64,000 nt of DNA, taken from assembly GCF_030315745.1 (NCBI RefSeq), contig NZ_JASXSH010000010.1, positions 62,001-126,000 of the forward strand, in the 5' to 3' direction. A model generated the notes under the pieces. That model was not told the DNA's origin. It searched no databases and saw only the letters and a list, made by a program, of their open reading frames with translations. Below are positions 8,998-18,961 of this stretch, in pieces. The position numbers and the translations under genes are program-made. Position 1 is the stretch's first letter; every line of letters starts with the position of its first letter. The stretch comes from Gordonia heveisoli. Lineage in GTDB: Bacteria > Actinomycetota > Actinomycetes > Mycobacteriales > Mycobacteriaceae.

Positions 8998-9420
8998 TCA
9001 CTCCGTGCCCCGCGGCAGCGCCGACGGGCCGATGGACTCGGCGCCGAGCGCGGCAACCCGCCTGCGCAGTTCCCGGTCGGCGGTCACCACGATCCGACGG
9101 CGGCCGGGTTCGGCAGCCACCGCCGCGACGATCGCGTCGTCGCCGGAGCCGGGTGCGTCGAGTACGGCGACATCGGCGGTACCCGCGACGCCTCGGGCTC
9201 GTCCCTCGACGACGAGGAGCAGGCTCACCGGCCCGGATACCGCGTCGAGACCGGTGATGGCCACCGCGGCGAGTCGATCGCGTAGGCGCTCGGTGGCGCC
9301 GCGGCGGTCGCGCCACCACCCGTCGGGCACCGAGCCGACCACGTTGGCGGCGTCCACGATCAGCAGTGGACGGCCCGATCCCGCGGTGGTCAGGTCGGCA
9401 GGGTCGACGTCGGGGCACAT
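8998..9420 (-). CDS. NYN/PIN-like domain protein
   Basis: 140 residues from ATG 9420. LLIVDAANVVGSVPDGWWRDR is the conserved opening of a mycobacterial-type family often labelled NTP pyrophosphohydrolase, but the DAANV motif, the later GSGDDAIVAA and VVTADRELRRRVAALGA are the acidic motifs of NYN/PIN-like nucleases. I therefore favour a putative RNase-type fold over a pyrophosphohydrolase. Probably in an operon with the SRPBCC gene downstream. No partner or substrate is suggested by context. Confidence 0.7.
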   Translation of the reverse strand: MCPDVDPADLTTAGSGRPLLIVDAANVVGSVPDGWWRDRRGATERLRDRLAAVAITGLDAVSGPVSLLLVVEGRARGVAGTADVAVLDAPGSGDDAIVAAVAAEPGRRRIVVTADRELRRRVAALGAESIGPSALPRGTE

Positions 9421-9449
9421 AGGTCCATCATGCCTATCGCATACAGACA

Positions 9450-9489
9450 GACGAGCAGGCCCGGTAGCGTCATGCCGGGCCTGCTCGTC
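9450..9489. terminator. Perfect 15-bp hairpin, probable terminator
   Basis: Arms 9450-9464 and 9475-9489 (GACGAGCAGGCCCGG and its complement) pair fully around a 10-nt loop. It lies between the stop of the FAD oxidoreductase (9540, minus strand) and the start of the NYN gene (9420), so it most likely ends the FAD oxidoreductase transcript. A short U-containing tail (UGUCUGU) follows on the minus strand. Confidence 0.75.
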
Positions 9490-9539
9490 TTCCACTGCGC
9501 CGCGAGCGGGGGAATCGCGGGCAGGCGTTGCCTGAGGCG

Positions 9540-10991
9540 CTACGCCTCAGGCTGGTTCTGGTGCGGTGCCCGCAACTCGAAACCGTGCCGGAAACGGTTG
9601 TCCGGGTCCAGGTTCTGCTTGACGGCAGCCAGACGGCGGGCCGCCGACGGGCTGAACGCCTGGCCGCTGCGGCCCGCGCGGTCGTCGCCTTCGGTGAAGT
9701 TCAGGTACGTGTTGCCGGTGGTGTAGGGGGCCAGACGCGCGCGGGCGACCTGCAGTGCCGACTCGACCGCCAGACCTGCGTGCGGGTCGCCGACCATGGC
9801 GACGAATTCGAGCAGGAACCGGTCGCCACGAGCCCGGCCGTTGGCCGCCTCCGCACCGGCGGCCGCGATCGCGCCGCCGGCATGACGGATCTCGCCGAAC
9901 ATGAGTAGCGGCGGTGCGCCGGGGGCCGGGTAGACCGACTCGGTCAGGATCTCGACGACCTCATCGGGCAGGTCGTCGAAGGATTCGGTGGTCACCATCG
10001 CCGGGACCGGATCGGTCGGGTCCATGCTGACGGCGTCGACCGCGGCGAAGGGCATCTCGCCCCACATGTCGATGGCGGGCTGTTTCCACCGCCGCCATTC
10101 GTCGATGACCGCGGCACCGGCGGCCGGATCACCGCACCAGCAGCCGCGGACGAGGACGAAGCTGCGACCGCGCATCGGCTCGGGCACCTCGTCGAACGGC
10201 GGGAAGTTCATCAGGGTGATCGACGACGTGAGTTCGTCGGACTGTCGGGGTGCCCATTCCCGGAACTTGCGCAGTACTTCCGGGGCATCCTCCGCGGGAT
10301 AGAACAGATTGCCCGCGTACACGGTCGAGACCTCGAACAGGTCGATCTCCATCTCGGTCACGACGCCCAGGCTGCCGGTGCCACCGCCGCGCAGCGCCCA
10401 GAAGATCTCCGGATGTGAGGTCGCGCTGACGTGGATGGGATCGCCTGCGGCCGTCACCAGTTCGAAGGAGCGCACCGCATCGGCGGACAGACCGAACCGG
10501 CGGCCGAGCCAGCCGAAGCCGCCGCCGAGGGTGTAGCCCACCGCGCCGACCCCGGTCGTGGACCCGAGTAGCGGCGCGAGGCCGTGCTCGGCGGCCGCGG
10601 CCAACACCGGCCCCCAGGTGGTACCGGCCCCGATTCGGGCGGTGCGCTGCTGCGCGTTCACCGCGACGCCGTCCAGGCGGGAGGTGTTGATCAGCAGTGC
10701 GCCGTCGGAGTTCGTGCCCGGACCGTGCCCGGTGGCCATGATCGCCACACGCAGATCTTCGGCGATCGCGAAGCGAACGGCCTCGACGACGTCGAATGCG
10801 TTGGCGGGCATCGTGATCACCGCGGGGCGGGAGGCGCCGAGGAGAGAGAATCCGATCCGGGCGGCGTCGTAGCCGGCATCGTCGGGCCCGAAGACCTCGC
10901 CGGCGATGGTGTCACGCAGGGTGGCCAGGACCGAGGCGCGAGGGCGAACGGTCAGGTCGGAGTGAGCGGGTGCGGTGGTGTCCAGCGACAT
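9540..10991 (-). CDS. FAD-linked oxidoreductase, berberine-bridge-enzyme type
   Basis: 483 residues. An N-terminal PCMH-type FAD-binding domain is evident: RPAVITMPANAFDVVEAVRFA, the GHGPGTNSDGALLINTSRL loop (whose His is the usual covalent flavin site), GAGTTWGPVLAAAAEHGLAPLLGST and GAVGYTLGGGFGWLGRRFG. The C-terminal BBE element is seen as NTYLNFTEGDD and VKQNLDPDNRFRHGFEL. The family oxidises sugars, alkaloids and other small molecules with O2. No signal peptide. It lies 143 bp downstream of the large AfsR/SARP-like regulator on the same strand, so regulation by that protein is possible but only inferred. Confidence 0.85.
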   Translation of the reverse strand: MSLDTTAPAHSDLTVRPRASVLATLRDTIAGEVFGPDDAGYDAARIGFSLLGASRPAVITMPANAFDVVEAVRFAIAEDLRVAIMATGHGPGTNSDGALLINTSRLDGVAVNAQQRTARIGAGTTWGPVLAAAAEHGLAPLLGSTTGVGAVGYTLGGGFGWLGRRFGLSADAVRSFELVTAAGDPIHVSATSHPEIFWALRGGGTGSLGVVTEMEIDLFEVSTVYAGNLFYPAEDAPEVLRKFREWAPRQSDELTSSITLMNFPPFDEVPEPMRGRSFVLVRGCWCGDPAAGAAVIDEWRRWKQPAIDMWGEMPFAAVDAVSMDPTDPVPAMVTTESFDDLPDEVVEILTESVYPAPGAPPLLMFGEIRHAGGAIAAAGAEAANGRARGDRFLLEFVAMVGDPHAGLAVESALQVARARLAPYTTGNTYLNFTEGDDRAGRSGQAFSPSAARRLAAVKQNLDPDNRFRHGFELRAPHQNQPEA

Positions 10992-11134
10992 CGAGGTGTT
11001 CCTTCACGGATGCAGGGGTTTCGGGTCTGCCGATGCGATCACCGGCTTGTGGGAACAACCCTGCCGTCCAGGTCTTGGAGCGCACTTGCGGTGCACTTGG
11101 TGCCGATCTCGCAGTCGGCGGCGCACGCCCGGAC

Positions 11135-14100
11135 TCAGCGTGCGCCGAGGGTGATGCCCCAGGTCGTAGCCGTGCGTGTCACGCGGTCCACCAGCGCCGG
11201 AGCCTCCTGGTCGGCGGCGATGCGGCAGGCCCGGGTGAGCAGCTCGCCGACGATCGTGGACGACTGACCGTCCGCGCGGGACCACATGGCCTCGACGATG
11301 AGTCGATGTGCGGTGGGGTACTGCTCACCGGTGCGGTCGGCGAAGCTCTGCGCCTCGAGCAGTCGGGTGTGGGCATCGCCGACCCGGCCCGCCGCGAGCA
11401 GAGCTTCGGCATGCAGCGCCAGCCAGAACCCGATGCCAGTCCGCTGCGGACGGTCGGTGACCGTCAGCCGGTCGATGTTGTCGAGTGCCTCGTCGTGGTC
11501 GCCCGCCATCGCGCGCGACCACCAGTACATCCGTTCGCCGCCCTGCCGCAGATAGTCGAGCGGCCCCTGGGCGTCGACCGTCAGCAAGCGCCCGCCCGCC
11601 GACCTGGCCCAGCCGATGTCGCCGACCATCGAGGCCGCACTCGCCGCGAAGATGGCCACGCCCAGAGTGGCCAGCCGGTCGCCGGGGTCGGGTTCGATCG
11701 CATCGAACAGCGCGCGGCCGGTGGCGGTGTCGCGGCACAGCGTCGTCGTCCAGGCTCGGAATCCGCGGGCCAAGACCATCTGATCGGGTCTGATTCCGGG
11801 GACGTCGTCGAGTGGGGCGTACTGATCGAGGATGCGCAGTGCGCTGCCGAGGTGGCCCTGACCGAACTCGGCGATCGCCGCGACATGCATTCCCAGGTGG
11901 GTCACCACTGCATCGTCTGATCCTTCGGCATGCGTCCGGAACCGTGCCGCAAGGCGACTTCCGACGCGAACGTCGGCGATCTGCAGGTGCGCAGCCGCGC
12001 GCGCGTAGTCCAGGGCGGCCAGCAATCGGGCGTCGCCGAAGGCCGAGGCCAGTTCGCGGGCCCGCGACTGCAGGGCTGCGTCGGCGGCGAAATAGCCGTC
12101 TCGGGCGACCCGGGCGGCGAGGTCGGTGGTGATCGCGGCGAGCTCGAGTCGATCGTCCCCGAGTTGACGGGCCAGCGTCGCGGCGTCGGTGAGGTGGCGT
12201 CGGGCGGCCTCGAAATCGTAGGCACTCAAGGCGATCTGCCCGGCGTCGACCAAGGCCTGCGCCGTGCGGGCGCGATCGGCCAGCGGTCCCGCCGACCACA
12301 GATGCCGGGCGACGCGCACCGTGCGGTGGGGCGTCGCCTCGCGGTCGAGGGCATCGGCGACCGCCAGATGTATCCGCCGCTGGGCGATTGCGCCGATTCC
12401 GGCTACCACCGCCTCCCGGATCAAGTCGTGGCTGAAGGAAAAGGCGAACGGATCGTCGCCCGCGTCGACGATGCCCGCGGTGGTCGCCGGGTCCAGATCA
12501 TCGAGGGTGTCATCGACCGGTGCGCCCATGGTCGCGGCCAACAGGACCAGATCCACCGAACTGCCGATGATCGCGGCGACATCGAGGATGTCGCGGGTCC
12601 GGCGGGGGAGTTCACGCAGACGTTGCTGCACCACGTCGCGGACACCGGCGGGGACCGCGTCATCGGCGATCGAGCCGTGCGCGGCAAGGATGCGGGTGAG
12701 TTCGCGGATGAAGAAGGCATTGCCGCCGGTGCGGCGCAGAATGGAGTCGACGGTACCGGCACCCGGCCACTCCCGGGTCTCGCGGCGGATGAGTTCGGAG
12801 ATGTCGTCGGCGACCAGCGGGCCGACCTCGAAACGATGGTGGCCGGGCAGCCGCGCGATGGTGGCCGACAACTCGTCGACGGCTGCGCGGCGTTCGGCTC
12901 CCGAACTGCGCAGCGACGCGTAGAACGTGACACCGCGGGTTCCGCGGGAAGCCATGTGCGCGAACAATTCCAGCGATGCGCTGTCGGCCCACTGCACATC
13001 GTCGAGGACGATGATCAGCTGCGTGTGTCGGGTGACACCGTCGAGGAGATCGGCGGCCTGGTCGTAGAAGCCGAAGCGCGCCGCGGCGTCGGGCATGGTG
13101 CGCGGCGGTGGGATGACCGTCACCCCGGCAGTCACCATGCGGCCGAGATCGGTATCGAGTAGGCGTGCGCGGTCGTCGGGATCGAGTTGGGGAAGTACCG
13201 AACCGAGGATCTGCACCCACGGCCACATCGACGGAACAGCGGCATCATCGATGCAGCGGCCCCACAGCACGGTCACGTCGGCGGCGTTGCGAGCCCGCCG
13301 CGCCGCTTCTTCCAATAGCGCGGTCTTGCCTGCGCCCGGCTCGCCTTCGACGATCACCACGCCACCTGGACCCGACATCGACGCCACCACGGCCCGATGC
13401 AGCACGGCGAGTTCGTCGACCCGCCCGACCAGTCGCGACGGATCGTCGTCGGCCGGGGAGCCAGGGTTGGTGCCGGCGGGGGCGGTGTCCGGGCCGGCGG
13501 CCCCCGGCGTCGCGGACGGTGTGGGCACCAGCGTCGGCGACGGCGGCGCCGGTGCTTCCAGGTGGTCTGCCTGATCGAGGATGTCGCTCTCCAACCGTCG
13601 CAGCCGCGGACCTGGATCGACCCCGATCTCCTCGGCGAGGATGCGCCGGGCATCGGCGATCGCGGCCAGCGCCTCGGATTGGCGGCCGAGACGATAGTGC
13701 GAGGTCGCGAGCAACGTCCACAGGTTCTCGTCCAGCGGTGTCGCCTCGATGGCACGTTCGAGTTCGCCGACGAGGAGTCGATGATCGCCGATCGCCAGCC
13801 GCGCCTCGTAGGACAGTTCGCGGGCCACCCCGAGCATCCGCTCGAGATGGAGAGCCGCCTCGTCGCGGAAGGGAAGTCCCTCGAATTCGGGCAGTAGCGG
13901 GCGGTAGACGGCCAGCACCTCCCGCAGGACGGTCGCGGCGGCGGACGCTTCGTGGCGGGCCAGCATCTCCTTCGCCTCGGTGACATTCGCGACCAGGCGC
14001 CGCAGATCGACCTGCTCGTCGTCGGTGGGGAGGCTGTAGCCTGCCCCGTGGGTGAGCAGCACGGTCGACGGTGCGCGTGGTCGGCGGTCGGGCTCCAAGG

Positions 14101-14359
14101 CCTTCCGCAGCCCGGAGATATAGGCCTGCAACGACACCTCGGCGCGGTCGGGTGGGTCATCACCCCAGATGCCGGTGATCAGCCGGTCGACACTGACGGG
14201 CGCGCCGTCGGCCAGGATGAGCTGGGCCAGCGTCACCCGCTGTTTGCGGGTACCCAGATCGACCCGGTTCCCGGCATCACCGGCACCGGGCGGTGTGGCG
14301 GATTCGGTTGGCAGTTGAGCACCGAGACCGCCCAATACGGAAAAGTACGGTCTGGTCAT
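11135..14359 (-). CDS. AfsR/SARP-type regulator: BTAD domain plus AAA ATPase and TPR-like region
   Basis: 1074 residues from ATG 14359; the open frame extends further upstream but that part lies opposite the mug gene. Order: a winged-helix DNA-binding domain (about 1-110, ending RAEVSLQAYISGLRKAL), a bacterial transcriptional activation domain (about 110-260, ARHEASAAATVLREVLAVYRP), a Pro/Ala linker, then a STAND/AAA ATPase with Walker A GEPGAGKTALLEEA near residue 340 and Walker B LIIVLDDVQWAD near 450. A helical repeat region fills the C-terminal 400 residues. No LuxR helix-turn-helix is present at the C-terminus. Such proteins are pathway activators; the FAD oxidase downstream is the only obvious neighbour target. 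Confidence 0.85.
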   Translation of the reverse strand: MTRPYFSVLGGLGAQLPTESATPPGAGDAGNRVDLGTRKQRVTLAQLILADGAPVSVDRLITGIWGDDPPDRAEVSLQAYISGLRKALEPDRRPRAPSTVLLTHGAGYSLPTDDEQVDLRRLVANVTEAKEMLARHEASAAATVLREVLAVYRPLLPEFEGLPFRDEAALHLERMLGVARELSYEARLAIGDHRLLVGELERAIEATPLDENLWTLLATSHYRLGRQSEALAAIADARRILAEEIGVDPGPRLRRLESDILDQADHLEAPAPPSPTLVPTPSATPGAAGPDTAPAGTNPGSPADDDPSRLVGRVDELAVLHRAVVASMSGPGGVVIVEGEPGAGKTALLEEAARRARNAADVTVLWGRCIDDAAVPSMWPWVQILGSVLPQLDPDDRARLLDTDLGRMVTAGVTVIPPPRTMPDAAARFGFYDQAADLLDGVTRHTQLIIVLDDVQWADSASLELFAHMASRGTRGVTFYASLRSSGAERRAAVDELSATIARLPGHHRFEVGPLVADDISELIRRETREWPGAGTVDSILRRTGGNAFFIRELTRILAAHGSIADDAVPAGVRDVVQQRLRELPRRTRDILDVAAIIGSSVDLVLLAATMGAPVDDTLDDLDPATTAGIVDAGDDPFAFSFSHDLIREAVVAGIGAIAQRRIHLAVADALDREATPHRTVRVARHLWSAGPLADRARTAQALVDAGQIALSAYDFEAARRHLTDAATLARQLGDDRLELAAITTDLAARVARDGYFAADAALQSRARELASAFGDARLLAALDYARAAAHLQIADVRVGSRLAARFRTHAEGSDDAVVTHLGMHVAAIAEFGQGHLGSALRILDQYAPLDDVPGIRPDQMVLARGFRAWTTTLCRDTATGRALFDAIEPDPGDRLATLGVAIFAASAASMVGDIGWARSAGGRLLTVDAQGPLDYLRQGGERMYWWSRAMAGDHDEALDNIDRLTVTDRPQRTGIGFWLALHAEALLAAGRVGDAHTRLLEAQSFADRTGEQYPTAHRLIVEAMWSRADGQSSTIVGELLTRACRIAADQEAPALVDRVTRTATTWGITLGAR

Positions 14360-14476
14360 CAGCGCTGAGTGTAATCCCCGGTGGCCGCCGAGACCCGACG
14401 AAACAGGTGCTCGCAGACCGATTCCGATCGTTCGGCCGACGCCGGGTCGCAGACCCCGCCGCGTAGGTTGGGTGCC

Positions 14477-15046
14477 ATGGGGTTCACTCGGGCGCAACTG
14501 CAGGCCTACGCGGGCACCACGGTCGACGATCTCGTGGACGACCGCTGCCGACTGCTGTTCGTCGGAATCAATCCCGGACTCTGGACGGCCGCCACCGGCG
14601 CCCACTTTGCCCGGCCGGGCAACCGGTTCTACCCGGCACTCGCGGCCGCAGGCATCGTCGACAAGGTGATCGATGCGTCGTCCGGTCTCACCGACGCCGA
14701 CCGTGATCTCCTGCTCGATCGGGGAATCGGCATGACCAATGTGGTGGCCCGCGCGAGCGCCACCGCTGCCGAACTCTCCGCCGACGAATTGCGCAGCGGC
14801 GGAAAGCAGTTGCGTGAGCGTATCCGGCAGATCTCCCCGGCGGTGGTTGCCGTCGCCGGAATCACCGCCTACCGCATCGCCTTCGGTGACCGGGCTGCGA
14901 AACCTGGACGGCAAAAAGGTGATTGGGATGGAGCGCAGGTCTGGGTCGTGCCGAACCCGAGTGGACTCAACGCACACGAGACGGTCGCAACGCTCGGGGC
15001 GTCCTACCGTGAGGTCGCGCAGGCGGCCGGGCTGAACATCGCCTGA
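14477..15046 (+). CDS. mug: Mismatch-specific DNA glycosylase (G/U, G/T), Mug type
   Basis: 189 residues from ATG 14477. Uracil-DNA glycosylase superfamily motifs are intact: FVGINPGLWTAATGAHFA with the substrate pocket Asn, ARPGNRFYPALAAAG, GIGMTNVVARASATAAELS, and PNPSGLNAHE near the C-terminus as motif 2. The enzyme removes U or T from G mispairs to start base excision repair. It is divergent from the AfsR-like gene (118 bp apart) and converges on the DUF503 gene (16 bp). Longer in-frame starts run into the divergent promoter region and are less likely. Confidence 0.85.
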   Translation: MGFTRAQLQAYAGTTVDDLVDDRCRLLFVGINPGLWTAATGAHFARPGNRFYPALAAAGIVDKVIDASSGLTDADRDLLLDRGIGMTNVVARASATAAELSADELRSGGKQLRERIRQISPAVVAVAGITAYRIAFGDRAAKPGRQKGDWDGAQVWVVPNPSGLNAHETVATLGASYREVAQAAGLNIA

Positions 15047-15062
15047 CCGCCTCGGCACGCGA

Positions 15063-15359
15063 TCAGATGTCGGTGGAACGCAGGATCCGGCACCGCGCGG
15101 CCAGCAGGGTCACCTCCCCACGCCCGGCGACGAACCGTTCGACGGTATCGAGCACATCGGTTACATGGCTACGGTCGGCGGCCACCACACTTGCTCCGAT
15201 CACCGTGCGCCGATGGCTGTCGAGATGATCGACCTCGCCGACGGACACCGCGAACCTCTTGCGCACATCGGCGACGATGGGCCGCACCACCGAGCGCTTC
15301 TCCTTGAGCGAGTGGACGTCCCCGAGTAGGAGGTCGAATTCGCCGAACCCGATCCACAT
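15063..15359 (-). CDS. DUF503 (YlxP-like) small protein
   Basis: 98 residues, one DUF503 domain: MWIGFGEFDLLLGDVHSLKEKRSV, then VRKRFAVSVGEVDHLDSHRR and VIGASVVAADRSHVTDVLDTVERFV. In other bacteria the family sits near infB/rbfA and is suspected to act in ribosome biology; here it follows ppk2 by only 4 bp and is probably translated from the same transcript. No direct evidence for function in this sequence. Confidence 0.8.
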   Translation of the reverse strand: MWIGFGEFDLLLGDVHSLKEKRSVVRPIVADVRKRFAVSVGEVDHLDSHRRTVIGASVVAADRSHVTDVLDTVERFVAGRGEVTLLAARCRILRSTDI

Positions 15360-15363
15360 CGGT

Positions 15364-16203
15364 TCAGTGGTCGCTGCCCCGAAGGGATGCGACGTGGTCG
15401 GGGACGTACTTCGACAGCGAGCGCGGCGGCCGACGGTAGTTGCCCGAATGGATCGGCTGCTTCGGCAGCTTCACCGGCGGGTGCGGGGTCTCCTCGTAGG
15501 GAATCGTCGACAGCAGATGCGACATCATGTTCAGGCGTGCATGTTTCTTGACATCGGATTCGACGACATACCAGGGACTCATCGCGGTATCGGTGTGCAC
15601 CATCATCTCGTCCTTGGCGCGCGAGTAGTCCTCCCAGCGATGAATCGATTCGAGATCCATCGGGCTGAGCTTCCACTGACGCACCGGGTCGTTCATGCGG
15701 GCACGGAACCGGCGCAGTTGCTCGTCGTCGGACACCGAGAACCAGTATTTGCGCAGCAGGATGCCGTCGTCGATGAGCATCTGCTCGAAGATCGGGGTCT
15801 GCCGCAGGAACCGGGTGTGTTCCTCAGGAGTGCAGAAACCCATCACCTTCTCCACCCCGGCACGGTTGTACCAGGAACGGTCGAACAGGACGAGCTCACC
15901 CGGCGCGGGGAGGTGGTTGACGTACCGCTGGTAATACCATTGCCCGCGTTCACGTTCGGTCGGTGCGGGCAGGGCGGCAATCCGGGCGACCCGGGGGCTG
16001 AGGTATTCGGTGATGCGCTTGATGGTGCCGCCCTTGCCCGCGGCGTCGCGACCTTCGAAGACCACCACCACCCGCGTTCCGGAAACGCGCACCCATTCCT
16101 GTAGTTTGACCAACTCGGTTTGCAGCCGGAACAGCTCGGCCTCGTACACCTTGTTGGGAATCTTGTCCTGTTTCTTCGGCTTTCCCTGCTTGGACATGAT
16201 CAC
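15364..16203 (-). CDS. ppk2: Polyphosphate kinase 2
   Basis: 279 residues (277 if the second ATG, 16197, is used). The PPK2 fold is complete: Walker A region FEGRDAAGKGGTIKRITE near 50-64, lid segment RGQWYYQRYVNHLPAPGE, Walker B LVLFDRSWYNRAGVE, and the C-terminal RWEDYSRAKDEMM and SPWYVVESDVKK. The enzyme transfers phosphate between polyphosphate and nucleoside di- or monophosphates; the length suits the single-domain class that makes NTP from NDP. A Lys-rich start (SKQGKPKKQDK) is typical. Forms an operon with the DUF503 gene. Confidence 0.9.
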   Translation of the reverse strand: MIMSKQGKPKKQDKIPNKVYEAELFRLQTELVKLQEWVRVSGTRVVVVFEGRDAAGKGGTIKRITEYLSPRVARIAALPAPTERERGQWYYQRYVNHLPAPGELVLFDRSWYNRAGVEKVMGFCTPEEHTRFLRQTPIFEQMLIDDGILLRKYWFSVSDDEQLRRFRARMNDPVRQWKLSPMDLESIHRWEDYSRAKDEMMVHTDTAMSPWYVVESDVKKHARLNMMSHLLSTIPYEETPHPPVKLPKQPIHSGNYRRPPRSLSKYVPDHVASLRGSDH

Positions 16204-16277
16204 AGCTTACGGGTGCGGTGATCGGCGTCCGAGCCGAATGTGGGTGTGTCGAATCGGCGTATGGCGGACGTGGACGT

Positions 16278-17743
<1,466 letters not shown>

Positions 17744-17823
17744 AATTGCTAACGGTAGCCGACCGGCGCGGCCTGGGAGATGGTGACGGTGATGGATATT
17801 GCGACGAACGTGGCCGGTGACCT

Positions 17824-18942
17824 GTGCTGCCGGTGACCTGCCGCACCGAGTACGTCACGCCGCGGCACATCCGGTCGGCGCAGGCTGCGCTGATCATGAT
17901 GTTGGTCGCGATCGTGGCGCTGGTGCTCCTCAACGCGCTGGGTATGCCGGGTGCGGTGATCGCGGCGGTGGTGGCCGGGCTGGTCTCCCTGACCGCCGCG
18001 ATCGCGGCTTACGGCCGGCTGGGCGAACGCGGGGCGATACTGCTGACCGTCGACGAGGACACCTGCTACCTCGGTGACGAGAACCGGCAGCTGGTCAGTT
18101 TCCCGTTGGCATCGCTGGCCGCGGTCTCGCTGGAGGGCCCGGCCGAGGCCACCACCGCGTCCTCAGGTGGCCGCAGACTGCGTGTCGCGGGCACCAAATA
18201 TCTCGTCGTCACCGTCGACCCGCATCGCGCCGATCCGCTCGCCTCCGGAGTCGAGGAGACCTGGGAGATCGCGGTCGTCCACACCGATCCGGCGGCTGCC
18301 GAGGTCATCAGCAGACTGCATGCGCATGCCCCCGCCAAAGTGTCGGAGCGGGCGGCGAAGGTCGCGGCGACACCCCGTGCCGCTGCTGACGTCCCCGATC
18401 GGGGCGCGGGCGGGCCGCGGGTCGCCGACGCCGGTTCCGAGGACGCCGCGCGCCGGCTCTGGGAAGAGGCGACGCGAAGGCACGACGCGGTCCTGGGTGA
18501 CTACGCGGCCTACGAGCTCGACCCGGCCCTGATGCTGCGGTACCCGGCGGTCACCGATGTCAGTGTCGAGGAGACCCAGAACTTTCATCTCGCGCTCGAC
18601 GAGGCGACCGCCCTACGCACCGACGACTACCCGGGTGATCGGGGGCGCGCCGACGCCTACCAGCAGTCGGTGGCTCGGCTGCGCCGTGCGTGGACGGTCT
18701 GTGAGACGCGGGGACGCAAGGTCGGGGTCGGATATCTCGATCCGGCCGATCAGCAGGATCTCGACACCGCGCTCAAGCTCTACCGTCATGCCGCGGGCTC
18801 CGACGTCCCGTCCGAGCAGGCCACCTATTTCGGCCGGGTACGCGACATCGTGACCCGGCTCGCCGACCGTGGCGCCCTGAATCCGCCGTCGGCGACACTC
18901 GCCGAACTGGAGTCCGTCACCCGAAAGGCGCTAGAGGCGTAG
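17824..18942 (+). CDS. Membrane protein of unknown function
   Basis: 372 residues; not recognised. Two adjacent hydrophobic helices (AALIMMLVAIVALVLLNAL and VIAAVVAGLVSLTAAIAAYG) at about 19-60, then a beta-rich stretch (LLTVDEDTCYLGDENRQLVSF...KYLVVTVDP), a low-complexity Ala/Asp-rich linker near 190-210, and a helical C-terminal domain from RRLWEEATRRHDAVLGDYAAYELDP onward. That last part (YELDP, LRYPAVTDV, TDDYPGD, AYQQSVARLRRAW) recurs, in my memory, in mycobacterial-type membrane proteins of unknown role. The GTG start is weakly supported; no clear ribosome site. It converges on the next gene. Confidence 0.65.
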   Translation: MLPVTCRTEYVTPRHIRSAQAALIMMLVAIVALVLLNALGMPGAVIAAVVAGLVSLTAAIAAYGRLGERGAILLTVDEDTCYLGDENRQLVSFPLASLAAVSLEGPAEATTASSGGRRLRVAGTKYLVVTVDPHRADPLASGVEETWEIAVVHTDPAAAEVISRLHAHAPAKVSERAAKVAATPRAAADVPDRGAGGPRVADAGSEDAARRLWEEATRRHDAVLGDYAAYELDPALMLRYPAVTDVSVEETQNFHLALDEATALRTDDYPGDRGRADAYQQSVARLRRAWTVCETRGRKVGVGYLDPADQQDLDTALKLYRHAAGSDVPSEQATYFGRVRDIVTRLADRGALNPPSATLAELESVTRKALEA

Positions 18943-18961
18943 CCGATTCCGTGCGACCGGG

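Noticed and set aside
11930..13162. 410-codon frame antisense to the AfsR/SARP-like gene
   Set aside because: Same reason; the real gene has clear Walker motifs on the other strand.
14360..15058. Upstream extension of the AfsR/SARP-like frame to 1307 codons
   Set aside because: It lies opposite mug and before the ATG that starts the winged helix; no domain in the extra part.
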